From Dysgonomonas sp. PF1-14 (GTDB taxonomy: Bacteria; Bacteroidota; Bacteroidia; Bacteroidales; Dysgonomonadaceae), in assembly GCF_029892965.1 (NCBI RefSeq), contig NZ_JARXWN010000022.1:1-64000 (forward strand): a stretch of DNA of 64,000 bases, in the 5' to 3' direction. The notes under the pieces are model-generated. The model was not told the DNA's origin. It made no database searches and saw only the letters and a list, made by a program, of their open reading frames with translations. This document shows, piece after piece, positions 53,601 to 61,140 of this stretch (the first letter of the stretch is position 1; every line of letters starts with the position of its first letter). A program made the position numbers and the translations under genes.

Positions 53601-54563
53601 TGACAGCAGGGCTGTGGCTACTTGAAGTTTGTCTTCCTGTCCTTTGCGGAAAGTCTTTTCATTCTGCTCTACATAGGTATTGAGGGCATATTCGATATCG
53701 GCGGTTTGCCCTGTGGTAAAAGCGATTTCTTTTGTAATCTCTTTTCCGTTGGCTAGTACAGCTTTTACCGTTACCTTACGGCTGTCGCTTACCGGAACAA
53801 GTGCTTCAAAGCTTCCGTTACGGATGTTTACTTCTTTGCCGTCTACATAGATAGTAGCTCCTGCTATATCTTTTTGTTGCATAAATCCATGCAGGTAGGC
53901 TTTGTTGTTATAGCTGGCCTGTGTGGTATTGACAACCAATGCTGATGTATTGGCAACTTTTTCTATCTCGATGGATAGGTTGCTTACTTTATAGCCGTAG
54001 TCAGCTCCTTCGGGCAGGCTGAATTGTATACGATTTTCCCCTTTCTTTAGCCATGCCGGATCTAGCTGCTGGCGTTGCAGGGTGGTGTTTTCCGATAGTT
54101 TGACCAGATAGCCACCTGTTGCCAGACGGTCGTTGATACTGATTGGTACACCTATGTAATCGGCTACTCCGCTCAGTTCATAGCTTAGCCAAACGTTGTC
54201 GTTATCAGATAGTTGCTTATCAATACCTACTGTAAAGATATTGTCGGCAGGGTTATCAATTTGTTTTCCTGCATAGTTGCCGATAATCCCTTCCATCTGC
54301 ATAGACAGGTACTGCTCTGTCCTTGCCTTCGTCTTTCCGGTAGCAGGGGCACTTAGAGCTGTTTCAGGTGCATTCTGTATGGCTTCCTGCCTAATAGCAG
54401 GAGCGGCATGTAGCGGGGCTGTTTGTACCGTTACTTCATCAAGGGACGGACGGGATTCCAACCCGCTTTGTCCTTGTGAAAAGATTACAGCGCCCAATAT
54501 TCCGGCGCTGACTGCTAGTGCGCCGAATAATGCGTATCGTTTTTTATGATGTATCATGATCAT
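44649..54563 (-). CDS. Giant SpvB/FG-GAP/RHS polymorphic toxin with JAB-like tip
   Basis: This 3,304-residue protein starts with a signal-anchor (RYALFGALAVSAGILGAVIF). Around residues 465-530 is an SpvB domain (GSAGLSYSFEMPPARNGMQP, GSGWLGEGWDLS). FG-GAP/VCBS calcium-loop repeats follow, such as VDINGDGLPDKVY near 858, DINGDGYPDIV near 1538 and RDIDGDGYPEIVS near 1818. YD repeats fill about 1950-3000, and the RHS core ends at YYYGARYYDPRTSIWLSTDP near 3045. The last 245 residues are a variable tip with HTHNHDLGLSGTQPDD near 3230, a JAB/MPN-type metal site (HxH...S..D). The layout is that of Tc-toxin B/C-like shells that encase a toxic C-terminus. The T9SS-signal gene upstream is 12 nt away. 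Confidence 0.9.
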   Translation of the reverse strand: MIMIHHKKRYALFGALAVSAGILGAVIFSQGQSGLESRPSLDEVTVQTAPLHAAPAIRQEAIQNAPETALSAPATGKTKARTEQYLSMQMEGIIGNYAGKQIDNPADNIFTVGIDKQLSDNDNVWLSYELSGVADYIGVPISINDRLATGGYLVKLSENTTLQRQQLDPAWLKKGENRIQFSLPEGADYGYKVSNLSIEIEKVANTSALVVNTTQASYNNKAYLHGFMQQKDIAGATIYVDGKEVNIRNGSFEALVPVSDSRKVTVKAVLANGKEITKEIAFTTGQTADIEYALNTYVEQNEKTFRKGQEDKLQVATALLSVEPGALLSDTKHITITSLRSVDIAALDMGMNNVTAEHKGYRFLPHGEHFADGATVTIKYDRTKIPNGFTEDDIRSYYFDLDTKHWVALERDTIDKKNQLIVSRTTHFTDMINGVIQTPESPETQGFAPTMMNDIKAADPTAKVQLIAPPTANNRGSAGLSYSFEMPPARNGMQPSLGIQYNSDGGSGWLGEGWDLSTASISVDTRWGVPRYNDTEETETYSFNGSMLMTMDDNGESSVAHRGDKIDRKADRQFYPRNEGSFSKIIRKGSSPANYTWEVTDKSGTKYTYDAILKGTAKTLNGDKEVAVEWKLSRVEELHGDWIEYVYETTDEAVKGSLKAKAIYLKEIKAGNRGSDAHTVVTLISSSQKDKKTNSARYGFLTSSNRLLDKVTIAFEGETLRSYTFDYKKGAFNTNILTKINHIDSKGEVFASHDMDYYDDVKSTEGYKPFESQAEEWNLHNDGIDAGFINPVSAMGIDGFSDKASALGGSVTTSTGGSFYAGVGLAADMIGKGSSAGASINYSSTTTKGLSTLVDINGDGLPDKVYVKNGSVYYRPNISQSTDSDTKYGEEIKISGISKISESKGSSTSAGAKAHPGIGALTVVAGKDFDKSTSKTTVYFSDVNNDGLIDLVAGGKVYFNHIEKDANGNLVPKFTLSSGDTPSPLMGGGIIDDSDTEVDPQEQEELVQNSPMLDVVRVWEAPFAGTIKIEGNVQLQAPQAGYDESEYENADGVRVAIQVAGSEKWNKSIAKGDFATYQTNVSSVAVTKGQKVYFRIQSGTDKMSNGAFDQVAWSPVITYTDRTNQINPNGQGTAVYKSTESHVYSEDNSLRLPSPANVQVKGIFEKPVTSDNVTLRVLLSNDEMNDDGSTNPSYTQSVAYTREFAWNETHSGDLSFNITNTINGVNLKFELVSQTNIALENVEWKPVVESNNSGSTYSNQAAVLYSTFVSQITEGQPYNLAANGNLKIEPKFSALTGIANTSINGSLTMAVKSVTGLVAKQNVTITNGIIASSSIVTSAAAQAGTIWVEYYITDKDLISKLGTPSAVVTVNSASTTVVTAMFTTRDYDGFGITNRGWGQFVYNANDGRYGNPISESLLKLPETENDNIDPVSTAFLPMTINRNDNTQIQWVGQNAGAFVAGDIISSARLADQDVILTNPLSGISNSQASGGSCIPGSGAIGISQESYSTSNATMVGAVGLTKSDAKGSNTVKVTTIDINGDGYPDIVTENQIQLTNTRGGFDGEIIKEIEKQKSESESSTISLGGNPVHAYSAVSGAIKKISSKKEDTQQPPTDAGSAKTPSKAKIAIMNAVNNLNISASIPKNTDWTVSSFVDINGDGLPDMLLENGKKVRINLGYGFTDPVDYDITKIQGGTSKSTGVNLGYSFGASSISAGFGVTTTFSTEDYTLMDLNSDGLADKVWEENEKIYVAFNTGNGFENPIVWGSSGSVSETASTAESLNASYTINIPIPFTLIKVTMSPSLNISKSMNRPRMQLRDIDGDGYPEIVSSDEDGKMTVYRSTIARTNKLKSVYNPLGGSFTLDYTRSQATYDHPGGKWVMHSVEVNDGLKDDGANMKSIFDYQDGKQERHEREFLGFGQVITKDIDTEASEENKVYRKAIQQYDVNNVYTAGNQLRAVVEDAAGNKYTESVNEYYTYKVKASADNYTFTADNNFCTDRAIAYTPMKYTKSVVYEGQADGMIANESYYEYYLNGNYGDLKNYKYSDKGTLGSAGTGAYNYQTSVEYTHNTGKHILGLPVKVQVKGSDGKLYRQTEAAYDTNYANHLTKVTQTLNEQGAKAEIDITYDRYGNIKQKTLPANSKGQRMWYKYLYDRDYDMYVEQVEDAFGYRSQLENYDYRYGIPLVSRDMNSYTMETSIDHLGRVLTITAPNEQDEDAPYTIKFEYHPQIVKDANGIKAPAYAVTKHYDPQHPADDLETVTFVDGFGRAIQVKKDGVITETTNGTNPIDKKAMIVSGRAKFDPFGRVREAFYPVSEAIGSKTVFNPAFDAVTPTKTEYDVMDRAVKTILPDNSESLMAYTKDNGSRLLVTTVTDAMGGKQSTFTNGSRLTVKTEQYSGPDGTITTRFEFDPINQLLKAIDNGNNETVSAYDMAGRRTQVVHPASGTTIFKYDNVSNLLSKQTANLAAEGKEITYEYDYSRLTAVNYPDNPQNNVKYYYGNKNAKENRVGRLMLQEDATGAQEFSYDRLGNIEKVRRTVIIPNQAIATYITQWSYDSWNRVTQMVYPDGEKINYSYNTGGLLESVKGEKAYSYNYVNKLGYDKFEQRIYMKYCNGAETNYAYDEQRRRLSNLMVISGKETRSRIMDNAYTYDKVDNVLSVINTAPLPSVAGMGGQMSHTYNYDGLYRLQSATGTYTGADSKSASYSLAMSYDNLHNITGKKQHVQQQGIQFDGILKAGYDLTYNYANNPFQISNLKDDSYRTESDTIANDVIKRDHAYEYDANGNLVYVNTSREKQDGKAEEGANEKKLVWDEENRLQSIYTNGFIAGYWYDANGERVIKTSGDDEGIYVNDVFSGGRTQTADFTAYINPYLVVSKGGQYTKHIYIGSQRIVSKLGDLDSYGQDPRRVEYAGSGINNITVDYKGKYKQSQQAIKDNYDAFEVPYYGTDNDDYVNGGGFCCDDNPILKSFNPSQNDNPELLQYYYHSDHLGSSSLITNLDGEIVQHIEYVPFGEVFLEERNNTWNTPYLFNAKELDEETGLYYYGARYYDPRTSIWLSTDPLAEKYPNKTPYHYCSNNPINLIDPDGQTDYWAVEVNGNKKELKHLGNDGVNNDVNKIAELGKDDVKKLSNSIKNIRNNKASSADQKQVETSFVDLEIQSQEDQATFISTMRTVASRDPKNYKEIGSYMSIIFGEKSAKLQLNGIIRGNSKQVDFRFGGEWGALTDPSGNVITGTVHTHNHDLGLSGTQPDDIKGAGDVQGAKSTGVPWYTVGPKAIHYGHENQYRRFNNGQIKAGTNLLKDSLNKLKE

Positions 54564-54575
54564 TATTTTTTCAGG

Positions 54576-57551
54576 TTATTGGACAAAGAATTTCTTGGTG
54601 TACTCGCCATTATTGACAGTAATAGCCTTGATAATATACACACCAGTATTCGGTAACTGAATATCGGCTATCTGTATCTTCTGCGGTACGCTAAGGTGCA
54701 CTTGCTTGACTAATTGGCCGTTAAGATTGTAGACCACGAAGGAAACTACATCCGGATCTTCAAATTCAATCTGGGCCTGAACCATCATCGAGCCTTGTGC
54801 ATAGCGCAATGTCAGCAGGTCAGGCTGTGCCTGTGCTTCCGGCTGCGGAGGGGTTGGTTGTTCTGCACATGGGTCTTCCAACGAGAAATCATAGCTAAGA
54901 CTGGCATTATTCGATTGTTTAACAGAAATTCCATTCATCGACTGCCAACTGTAATCTGCTAAGTTGAAGAAGCCTGTGGCATTAACATTCAGTATTTCTG
55001 CCGGGCCCTCGCTCATATCAATCAATCCGTAGAATTTCAGCAGGTAATCCAATATTTTGATGCTGTTGGAACTGAACTGTTCCCCGTTTTTATAGTATGT
55101 GACCTTATTCATGGTCTTGGCGATGGTCAGCACGTCGCCTGTCTCTACGGTAACATTGGTACTTTCGAGTTTGCCACTGACTATTTTGTATAACTTGTTC
55201 CCTTGTTTTTTCAGCCCGTAGTGGATAATGTTTTTAGCATTATTCACGTCTTCCACAAAAGTGGTATAACCTATCATATAGGTATCTGTGGTATTGGTGA
55301 CCATCCATTCGAGGCTGCCCTCAAAGACAGGGAAGAAGTTCGTGGTCTTGACACGGGTCGGAGTACCGCTGCTGTTGCTACCTTCTACATTGAAGCCTCC
55401 TGCTTCTTCCACCTTGAGTTGGTAGTCGCCTGCGGAAAGCCCGGTCAGATGGATGGTATAACTATTCTCACGACCCGACCTGATGACAGTGTTGCTACTC
55501 GTATCTGTCAGGGTGTATTTAAATGCCCGCGTACCAGAGGTAAGCATAATCTTTACTTCTCCGTCTGAAGCGTTACAACTTGGGTCGATAATGTCTATCT
55601 CTCCGGCTATATCGGATTCATTGTAGGCGAATGTAAAGACATCGCTTCCGTTGGCATCGGCATCGAAGAACACATTGTTGAAGATGACTTTCTGGCGAAG
55701 AATGTCAATCTCATCGGCTTGTATATAGACTACATCCGATGTATTAAAATTGCCTGTGCCGGAACGGTCGATGACAAGGAAGCTCGTTCCTTTATTATTG
55801 TCCTTGAAATCGGATGCTCTGTTTGTGGCATAAGAGAGTTCCACTCTGTTGCCCGTATCTGTAAAGCCGCCATGACGCAGGTTCACATTCGTGGAAAATA
55901 CACCTTTGGTGAAGGCAAGCGAGGCGTACCACGCCTTGTTATCATCTTGTGGGTCAAGAGTAATTTCACTTGCTGTCAGACGGATACCGTCTATGCGCAG
56001 GAATATTTTATTGCTGTGCTTCTCTACTTCTAACCGGGAGGTCAATACAAGTGTAGTCAGGGAAGTTTCTGATACAACTCCTCTGACTATTGGGTAGACT
56101 TTGTAATCGGAAGCGATATAATAACCATAGTCATAACCTCCAGCTGTGGCGAATCCCTGTCCGCCGAATTTCAGATAGATATCACCGTATATGCTTGTGT
56201 AATCAATACCGATATACCCGGAGCTACCTTTCAGCGGTTTTTGTGTATAAGCGTATCCTGTTTCGGGGGCACTAAGTCCTGTTGTCTTTTCGAGGCGGGT
56301 TACATATCCCGATGTGCTAAAATTTAAATCCTGTACTTGCCAGTCCAATACACGTTCGCTTTCGGGGGCATTGGTTATATTGGTTTTCAGAAGCCAGCGG
56401 CGATCCATCATTTTCATGCCGAGTCGGCCTTCTATTTCGTAAACATTGGTAGAGGCATTGTTATCGCCCCAGAACATATAGGAGTCGTTGCTCAGGTTAT
56501 TTCCATACTGGCGTCCGATAACCAACAAGCGTGAGGAAGAGGTGCGGTTACCGGGATTGTTCAGATAGTAATAATCATGAGTTACAAGGTCTGCATAGTT
56601 GGGTCCTTCCTCGTAACTTGTAGACGATTCCAATTGGTTCAATCCACTGGCATCGTCACGATAAAGGGCTGTAATGCGGTTATTGTATATTGTATTTTCA
56701 TCGTAGTCCCACAGTAGTTGCCCCTTGCTGCCAAAATAGGATACGGGCAGTGACAGTCCGTATTTGACGGCGAGATAAGAATCTACCTGTCTGCGTTCTA
56801 ATGGGTTAAGCAAGCGGTTGTAGGCGATAAATTCAGGGATATAGCCTGTAAACTGTCTGTTAGCAGAGACAGGGATAGAGAAGGAAGCCGTATTGTTAGT
56901 GTTGTTGCTCTTATAGTACCCGAAGGAGATAACAGCTTTGTCTCTCTCGCCCCAGATACCTGTACTCGGCGGGATGCTACGGTAGTAGGCAACAATGCGC
57001 ATGGAGCCTTCACGAAATTTATTTACATCGGTTTCCCGGTCGTTAGCGGAGTACATCAGATCCATGCCTTCGCTTTGCCCGTAGTCGAATACGGATTTGC
57101 TGCTTTCACGGCTCGGATATATCTTATCGGTGCTCAGCCAAATACCTTGTCCACCTCGTCCGTTCAGCCCGTAGAGGAGCATCTCGGAGTTGAAGTTGAT
57201 ATTGGGTGCAAACACTCCAAAGATGGTAGCTTGCGACAGGTTGGTTCGTTTGAGCATGACCTCACGGGTCTTGGTATCCAACAACTTGTCAAGGCTGATT
57301 GCCGGATGACCGTTGTAACTGCGGAAGGTAGAGGTTTTATATTCTTCTCCGGCAGAAGCCCCTTGTGTATCATAGACATTCAGGCGAAGTGAGTCGCCAC
57401 TGTAATCCACCCAGCGGTATTCCCCGTTCAAGTTGGAACTCAGGGATTTGGTCTGAAACCAAAGCTCCGGAGAGCCAATGCCACCAGGGGATTGGGCGTA
57501 TATTCCTCCTATACATATCGTAAGGAAGAATAGGAGTAGTTTTTTCCTCAT
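54576..57551 (-). CDS. T9SS-sorted surface protein, partner of the RHS toxin
   Basis: This 991-residue protein has a signal peptide (MRKKLLLFFLTICIGGIYAQ). A LamG/concanavalin-like N-terminal region (residues 25-275) contains the family phrase ERRQVDSYLAVKYGLSLP. A SprB-like repeat near residue 660 reads IDPSCNASDGEVKIMLTSGT. The end is a type A T9SS sorting domain (VVYNLNGQLVKQVHL, NTGVYIIKAITVNNGEYTKK). Such proteins cross the outer membrane by T9SS and attach to the surface. The gene is the first of the minus-strand toxin operon, 12 nt before the RHS gene, so the pair is probably co-expressed and may work together in display or export. Confidence 0.85.
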   Translation of the reverse strand: MRKKLLLFFLTICIGGIYAQSPGGIGSPELWFQTKSLSSNLNGEYRWVDYSGDSLRLNVYDTQGASAGEEYKTSTFRSYNGHPAISLDKLLDTKTREVMLKRTNLSQATIFGVFAPNINFNSEMLLYGLNGRGGQGIWLSTDKIYPSRESSKSVFDYGQSEGMDLMYSANDRETDVNKFREGSMRIVAYYRSIPPSTGIWGERDKAVISFGYYKSNNTNNTASFSIPVSANRQFTGYIPEFIAYNRLLNPLERRQVDSYLAVKYGLSLPVSYFGSKGQLLWDYDENTIYNNRITALYRDDASGLNQLESSTSYEEGPNYADLVTHDYYYLNNPGNRTSSSRLLVIGRQYGNNLSNDSYMFWGDNNASTNVYEIEGRLGMKMMDRRWLLKTNITNAPESERVLDWQVQDLNFSTSGYVTRLEKTTGLSAPETGYAYTQKPLKGSSGYIGIDYTSIYGDIYLKFGGQGFATAGGYDYGYYIASDYKVYPIVRGVVSETSLTTLVLTSRLEVEKHSNKIFLRIDGIRLTASEITLDPQDDNKAWYASLAFTKGVFSTNVNLRHGGFTDTGNRVELSYATNRASDFKDNNKGTSFLVIDRSGTGNFNTSDVVYIQADEIDILRQKVIFNNVFFDADANGSDVFTFAYNESDIAGEIDIIDPSCNASDGEVKIMLTSGTRAFKYTLTDTSSNTVIRSGRENSYTIHLTGLSAGDYQLKVEEAGGFNVEGSNSSGTPTRVKTTNFFPVFEGSLEWMVTNTTDTYMIGYTTFVEDVNNAKNIIHYGLKKQGNKLYKIVSGKLESTNVTVETGDVLTIAKTMNKVTYYKNGEQFSSNSIKILDYLLKFYGLIDMSEGPAEILNVNATGFFNLADYSWQSMNGISVKQSNNASLSYDFSLEDPCAEQPTPPQPEAQAQPDLLTLRYAQGSMMVQAQIEFEDPDVVSFVVYNLNGQLVKQVHLSVPQKIQIADIQLPNTGVYIIKAITVNNGEYTKKFFVQ

Positions 57552-58569
57552 AAATAAATGATTTAATATTAGTTATTTTTCTAAATTATTTTCGAAAACA
57601 AACACATTATAACACATTACAAACTATACATAAAAGCATACTATATAGATTTTATTTATTGAATAAAAGAAAAATAAAATATAAATAAAATTATATATAA
57701 TCAAATTCTCTATAACACAAAAGAAACAAAACAAATTATCTTCGTGGATGGAAATTTTTAACAAATCCGGCTAACAACAAAGCTATATATGTGTTTTATA
57801 AACTATTATTTAAAGTGTATCTTGTGTAAATGTCAAATAAATCGAACAAATAAACCTACTTGTATTATTTAAAACAAAAGAGCAAATATTGAAAATAAAC
57901 AATTTTCATATATAATATAGATTATGTTGCAAATATACAATTTTTAATTTAAAACAAAATTATTTACATAAATAATTATATATTTAGATTAATTTAACAT
58001 TAATTACCCTTGTCAATCTCTATATAATTGGCAAATACTCTATTTAAATAGAAAATAATTTATTATCATCGGTTAGTAAAAAAAAACAAACAAGCAATAG
58101 TTTTGAATAAAAATATGTTCTACGGACTTCAGAATCCAAATACACTACGGGTAGTTTATATCTTTATGCAACAAAAGAAGCTGGATTAGATATGGTAAAA
58201 AAAATGACGAAATATGTCTTAACATGTAGCTACCCGCCCACAATGCCAAGGTCATGAAACCATTGAAGGCGAGGTCTCTTATTTCATTTAACCATAAGAT
58301 ATTAAATGAAAAATTACACATCATTATTACACAAAAACCACAATAGAGAAAGTCACTTTAATCAGAAGCTGTTTTTTAATTAGATAATATATATTATTTA
58401 TATAAACAATATATATATCACAATGAATACAAAGCAAACAACAACGTATATCGCTAATTATAAATGTATTACAATTATAATATTAATTATAATTATATTA
58501 TCAATATAATCACTTCAATGAATTAAATCAAATTTAATTAATTTTTTATTATATTTATACAGGATATAA
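57552..58569. other. Very AT-rich divergent intergenic region
   Basis: About 1 kb without a gene separates the leftward toxin operon from the rightward peptide cluster. It contains many poly-A/T runs. The stretch at 58148-58236 is bounded by cgggtag/ctacccg and holds the partial copy of the coupling-protein upstream region. Another inverted repeat, tttcatttaa / ttaaatgaaa, lies near 58280-58312. Promoters for the leftward operon must lie here, but I cannot fix one. Confidence 0.6.
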
Positions 58570-58600
58570 TTGTTATTGTTTTAGAAATGTTGTATGTTGC
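58570..58600 (+). promoter_or_regulatory. Promoter of the azol(in)e peptide cluster
   Basis: TTG at 58570-58572, 20 nt, then TATGTTGC at 58593-58600 fits the Bacteroidota promoter (TTTG-N19-21-TAnnTTTG) with one change. The predicted start is near 58607, giving a leader of about 46 nt before the precursor peptide ATG. Confidence 0.6.
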
Positions 58601-58652
58601 GACACCCATGCATGGCAAATAAAATTTTGTTTAATTAAATTAAATTTGAATC

Positions 58653-58805
58653 ATGAAAACTAAATTATTAAAAGGAAAGACGTCTAAAAGGTCTTTAATG
58701 GTTGCAGGCGCAGCGTGTTGTTGTTGCTGTTATTTCTGCACTTGTAGCAGTACAGGTACTATATTAGGAGCAAATGACGTGGAGCAAGTTGCTAATATTC
58801 AATAA
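58653..58805 (+). CDS. Streptolysin-S-like (TOMM) precursor peptide
   Basis: The 50-residue product is MKTKLLKGKTSKRSLMVAGA (leader) followed by ACCCCCYFCTCSSTGT and a tail ILGANDVEQVANIQ. The core has seven cysteines, five consecutive, plus two serines and three threonines, all possible sites for thiazole or (methyl)oxazole formation. Streptolysin S has the same run of five cysteines at the start of its core, after a Gly-Gly site; here the boundary is Ala-Gly-Ala. The full set of TOMM enzymes follows on the same strand. A hairpin after the stop would allow more precursor than enzyme transcript. The canonical FxxxB leader motif is not evident. Confidence 0.9.
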   Translation: MKTKLLKGKTSKRSLMVAGAACCCCCYFCTCSSTGTILGANDVEQVANIQ

Positions 58806-58840
58806 AATACAAGAATATTGAATATAAAAATACTAACAGA

Positions 58841-58868
58841 GCCATAAGCCAAACATTTGGCTTATGGC
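58841..58868 (+). terminator. Read-through hairpin between precursor and enzymes
   Basis: A perfect 12-bp stem (gccataagccaa / ttggcttatggc) with loop acat is followed by tgttaaaactttat. The U-tract is weak, so partial termination is expected. The sagA-sagB gap of the streptolysin operon has an analogous structure. Confidence 0.75.
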
Positions 58869-58885
58869 TGTTAAAACTTTATAAT

Positions 58886-59818
58886 ATGAAAAAATATGAT
58901 GTTTTTAAAAACCCAGATAATACATATCAAATACGTAACTCCTCCCATGCTTCAGTTGTAGAATTTGATGATGATGAAAACGAAAGAATATTTTTATATA
59001 TAATGGACTTTATAAATAACAATGAAATCTTAGATTTCGCAAAACTTCATCATGTCTTATTAGAAAATAATGAATATGAGAAAGATAAAATTAATGAAGT
59101 TTACCAGCATCTAGATAACATAAATTTATTTGACTACTTAAAAAAAGAAACAGATAGTAATATAGAATTATCATTGAAAACCATAACTATAATTGGGGAT
59201 AGCGAGCTTAGTTTAATATTACAGAGGGATTTATTAAAATTAAACAAATTTAAAACAATTGAGAGGAGAACATTTGTTGAAATTGAGAATATTGATGAAT
59301 CTTTCTGGCAAAATAATGACTTTATTATAGTTGACGGCAGTATATGGAGTCCCTTTCATATAGGAGAAATAAACAAGAAAGCACTTCAATATGACACACC
59401 ATGGCTCTTTACTCAAGGAATAGAAGAGTCTACTATTAAAATTGGGCCTCTATTCTTTGGAAAAGAGACGGGTTGTTATGAATGTTTAATTGCCAGGATT
59501 AAAAGTATGCATGATTATCCTGATTATTTTGAAATATACGAGAATCATCTTAAAACAAATAAGTCTATAGCAAAACCTTCAACTGAACAACGCTCCGAAT
59601 ATGCAGATAACATTCTCTCTAATTGGATTATCATGGAATTATCCCGTTTTTTTGATGATAAAAGATTTTGCATTACATGGCGCAATATGATTTGCTTTGA
59701 TTTATTTAAGTATGTTATATCTCATAATTATCTTTTAAAGAAGCCTTATTGTGAAACTTGCAAACCCGAATTAGCATATAACATTTCTCCTTGGCTGGAA
59801 CCTGTAACCCTTAAATGA
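58886..59818 (+). CDS. sagC: SagC-like E1/ThiF docking protein of TOMM cyclodehydratase
   Basis: This 310-residue protein has an N-terminal winged-helix-like peptide-docking region (residues 1-95), in which TOMM C proteins bind the precursor leader. A degenerate E1-like fold follows (KTITIIGDSELSLILQRDLL, NDFIIVDGSIWSPFHIGEIN). Two CxxC-type pairs, ETGCYECLIAR and KPYCETCKPE, supply the tetracysteine zinc site. It would present the leader to the YcaO enzyme encoded 6 nt downstream. It is somewhat shorter than streptococcal SagC. Confidence 0.85.
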   Translation: MKKYDVFKNPDNTYQIRNSSHASVVEFDDDENERIFLYIMDFINNNEILDFAKLHHVLLENNEYEKDKINEVYQHLDNINLFDYLKKETDSNIELSLKTITIIGDSELSLILQRDLLKLNKFKTIERRTFVEIENIDESFWQNNDFIIVDGSIWSPFHIGEINKKALQYDTPWLFTQGIEESTIKIGPLFFGKETGCYECLIARIKSMHDYPDYFEIYENHLKTNKSIAKPSTEQRSEYADNILSNWIIMELSRFFDDKRFCITWRNMICFDLFKYVISHNYLLKKPYCETCKPELAYNISPWLEPVTLK

Positions 59819-59824
59819 AATATC

Positions 59825-61129
59825 ATGAATAAAACTTTATTTGAAATGTTAAAGATTGTTTCTCCTGAGATCGGACTAATAAAAAATTTTGTAGGATTAC
59901 TCAGGATGAATGGAGATCCTAAACTTTTAGGATATGGAGTTTTACCTTTGGATGTAAATTATATCCGAAATAATAGAAGTAAGCATAAAGAATTAAACTA
60001 TACTGTAAAAGGTAGTGGGTGTGGTTATAATTGGGAGCAAGCATTACTAAGTACAACAGGGGAAGTAATTGAAAGGTACTCTTCCGGATTTTTCGATAAT
60101 AGTACGCTCATTATTAGTCCATATAACAATTTAAAAGAGGAAGCGATTCACCCTAGCCAATACGCTCTTTTTCATAAAAAGCAATACGAAGATTTAAACT
60201 TTCAAATAAAAGAATTTACCGAAAATTTAGAAGTCACTTGGACAAAAACTCTTGATTTAACAACAGGTAAGGAAGTGTATTGCCCAGCTCAACATATATT
60301 TCTGCCGTTTTATAATGATAGAAATATTATAAATCTGACAACATCAACTGGTCTATCTTCACACTCCAATATTTATCAAGCTATTTTAAATTGTATATAT
60401 GAATCAATTGAAAGAGATAGTTTCGTAATGACTTGGATGCAAAATATCGTTCCTCCTAAAATCAAAATAACACATGATATACAGAGTTTTATTAATAAAT
60501 ATTTTTCCAATAATATCGAATTCCATTTGTTCGATATGACATACGACATAGAAATGCCTACAACTTTAGGCTTTTGTGTCGGAGAATCTGAATATGGCAA
60601 ATTTATAGCAACTGCGGCTGCAAGTAGGAGTTCATATAGGGAATCTTTGGAAAAAACGATATTGGAACTAGGACAATCTGTTCCTTTCTTTAGATGGCAA
60701 TTAGAAGAAAAAAAGGATTGGAATCCTCAAAGTTTTAATCAAATAAAAGAATTCGATGATCATCCCATCTTTTATCAGAAAAGACCTGATTTATGGCATG
60801 TTTATGATAAATTTCTTACAGCAAAAGAAACGAAGACAGTCAATTTTGAAAACAAGTTTGAAGGTGATAAAAAAGAAGAGATAAGAAGGATTGTACAAAT
60901 ATTCAAAGATAAAAATTATAACGTATTATTTAAAGATCTAACTACCGTTGATATGGCTGAGTTAGGAATCTATGTTGTACGAGTTCTTGTCCCTCAACTA
61001 CTTCAGCTCGGTGGAATATATCCTTATTATTATCTAGGGGGTAAAAGATTATATGAGGTTCCCGAATCCCTTGGTTATACAGCTCATGATTTTGATTTAT
61101 TAAATCCATATCCTCATCCATTCCCTTAA
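59825..61129 (+). CDS. sagD: SagD-like YcaO cyclodehydratase
   Basis: This 434-residue YcaO protein has the ATP-site motifs TTGEVIERYSSGFF (near residues 77-90) and AILNCIYESIERDSFVMTW (near 186-204). A later conserved stretch is AASRSSYRESLEKTILELGQ. YcaO enzymes use ATP to cyclise Cys, Ser and Thr to azolines. The extreme C-terminus LNPYPHPFP is a PxPxP-type proline tail required for activity in azoline-forming members. That supports heterocyclisation rather than thioamidation. The gene follows sagC closely and precedes sagB by 11 nt. Confidence 0.93.
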   Translation: MNKTLFEMLKIVSPEIGLIKNFVGLLRMNGDPKLLGYGVLPLDVNYIRNNRSKHKELNYTVKGSGCGYNWEQALLSTTGEVIERYSSGFFDNSTLIISPYNNLKEEAIHPSQYALFHKKQYEDLNFQIKEFTENLEVTWTKTLDLTTGKEVYCPAQHIFLPFYNDRNIINLTTSTGLSSHSNIYQAILNCIYESIERDSFVMTWMQNIVPPKIKITHDIQSFINKYFSNNIEFHLFDMTYDIEMPTTLGFCVGESEYGKFIATAAASRSSYRESLEKTILELGQSVPFFRWQLEEKKDWNPQSFNQIKEFDDHPIFYQKRPDLWHVYDKFLTAKETKTVNFENKFEGDKKEEIRRIVQIFKDKNYNVLFKDLTTVDMAELGIYVVRVLVPQLLQLGGIYPYYYLGGKRLYEVPESLGYTAHDFDLLNPYPHPFP

Positions 61130-61140
61130 AATAAAGTATC

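Noticed and set aside
58140..58240. IS982-type ends around the repeated segment (actacgggtag, ctacccgcccacaatg)
   Set aside because: Resemblance is limited to the short cgggt motif and is not enough to call an IS.
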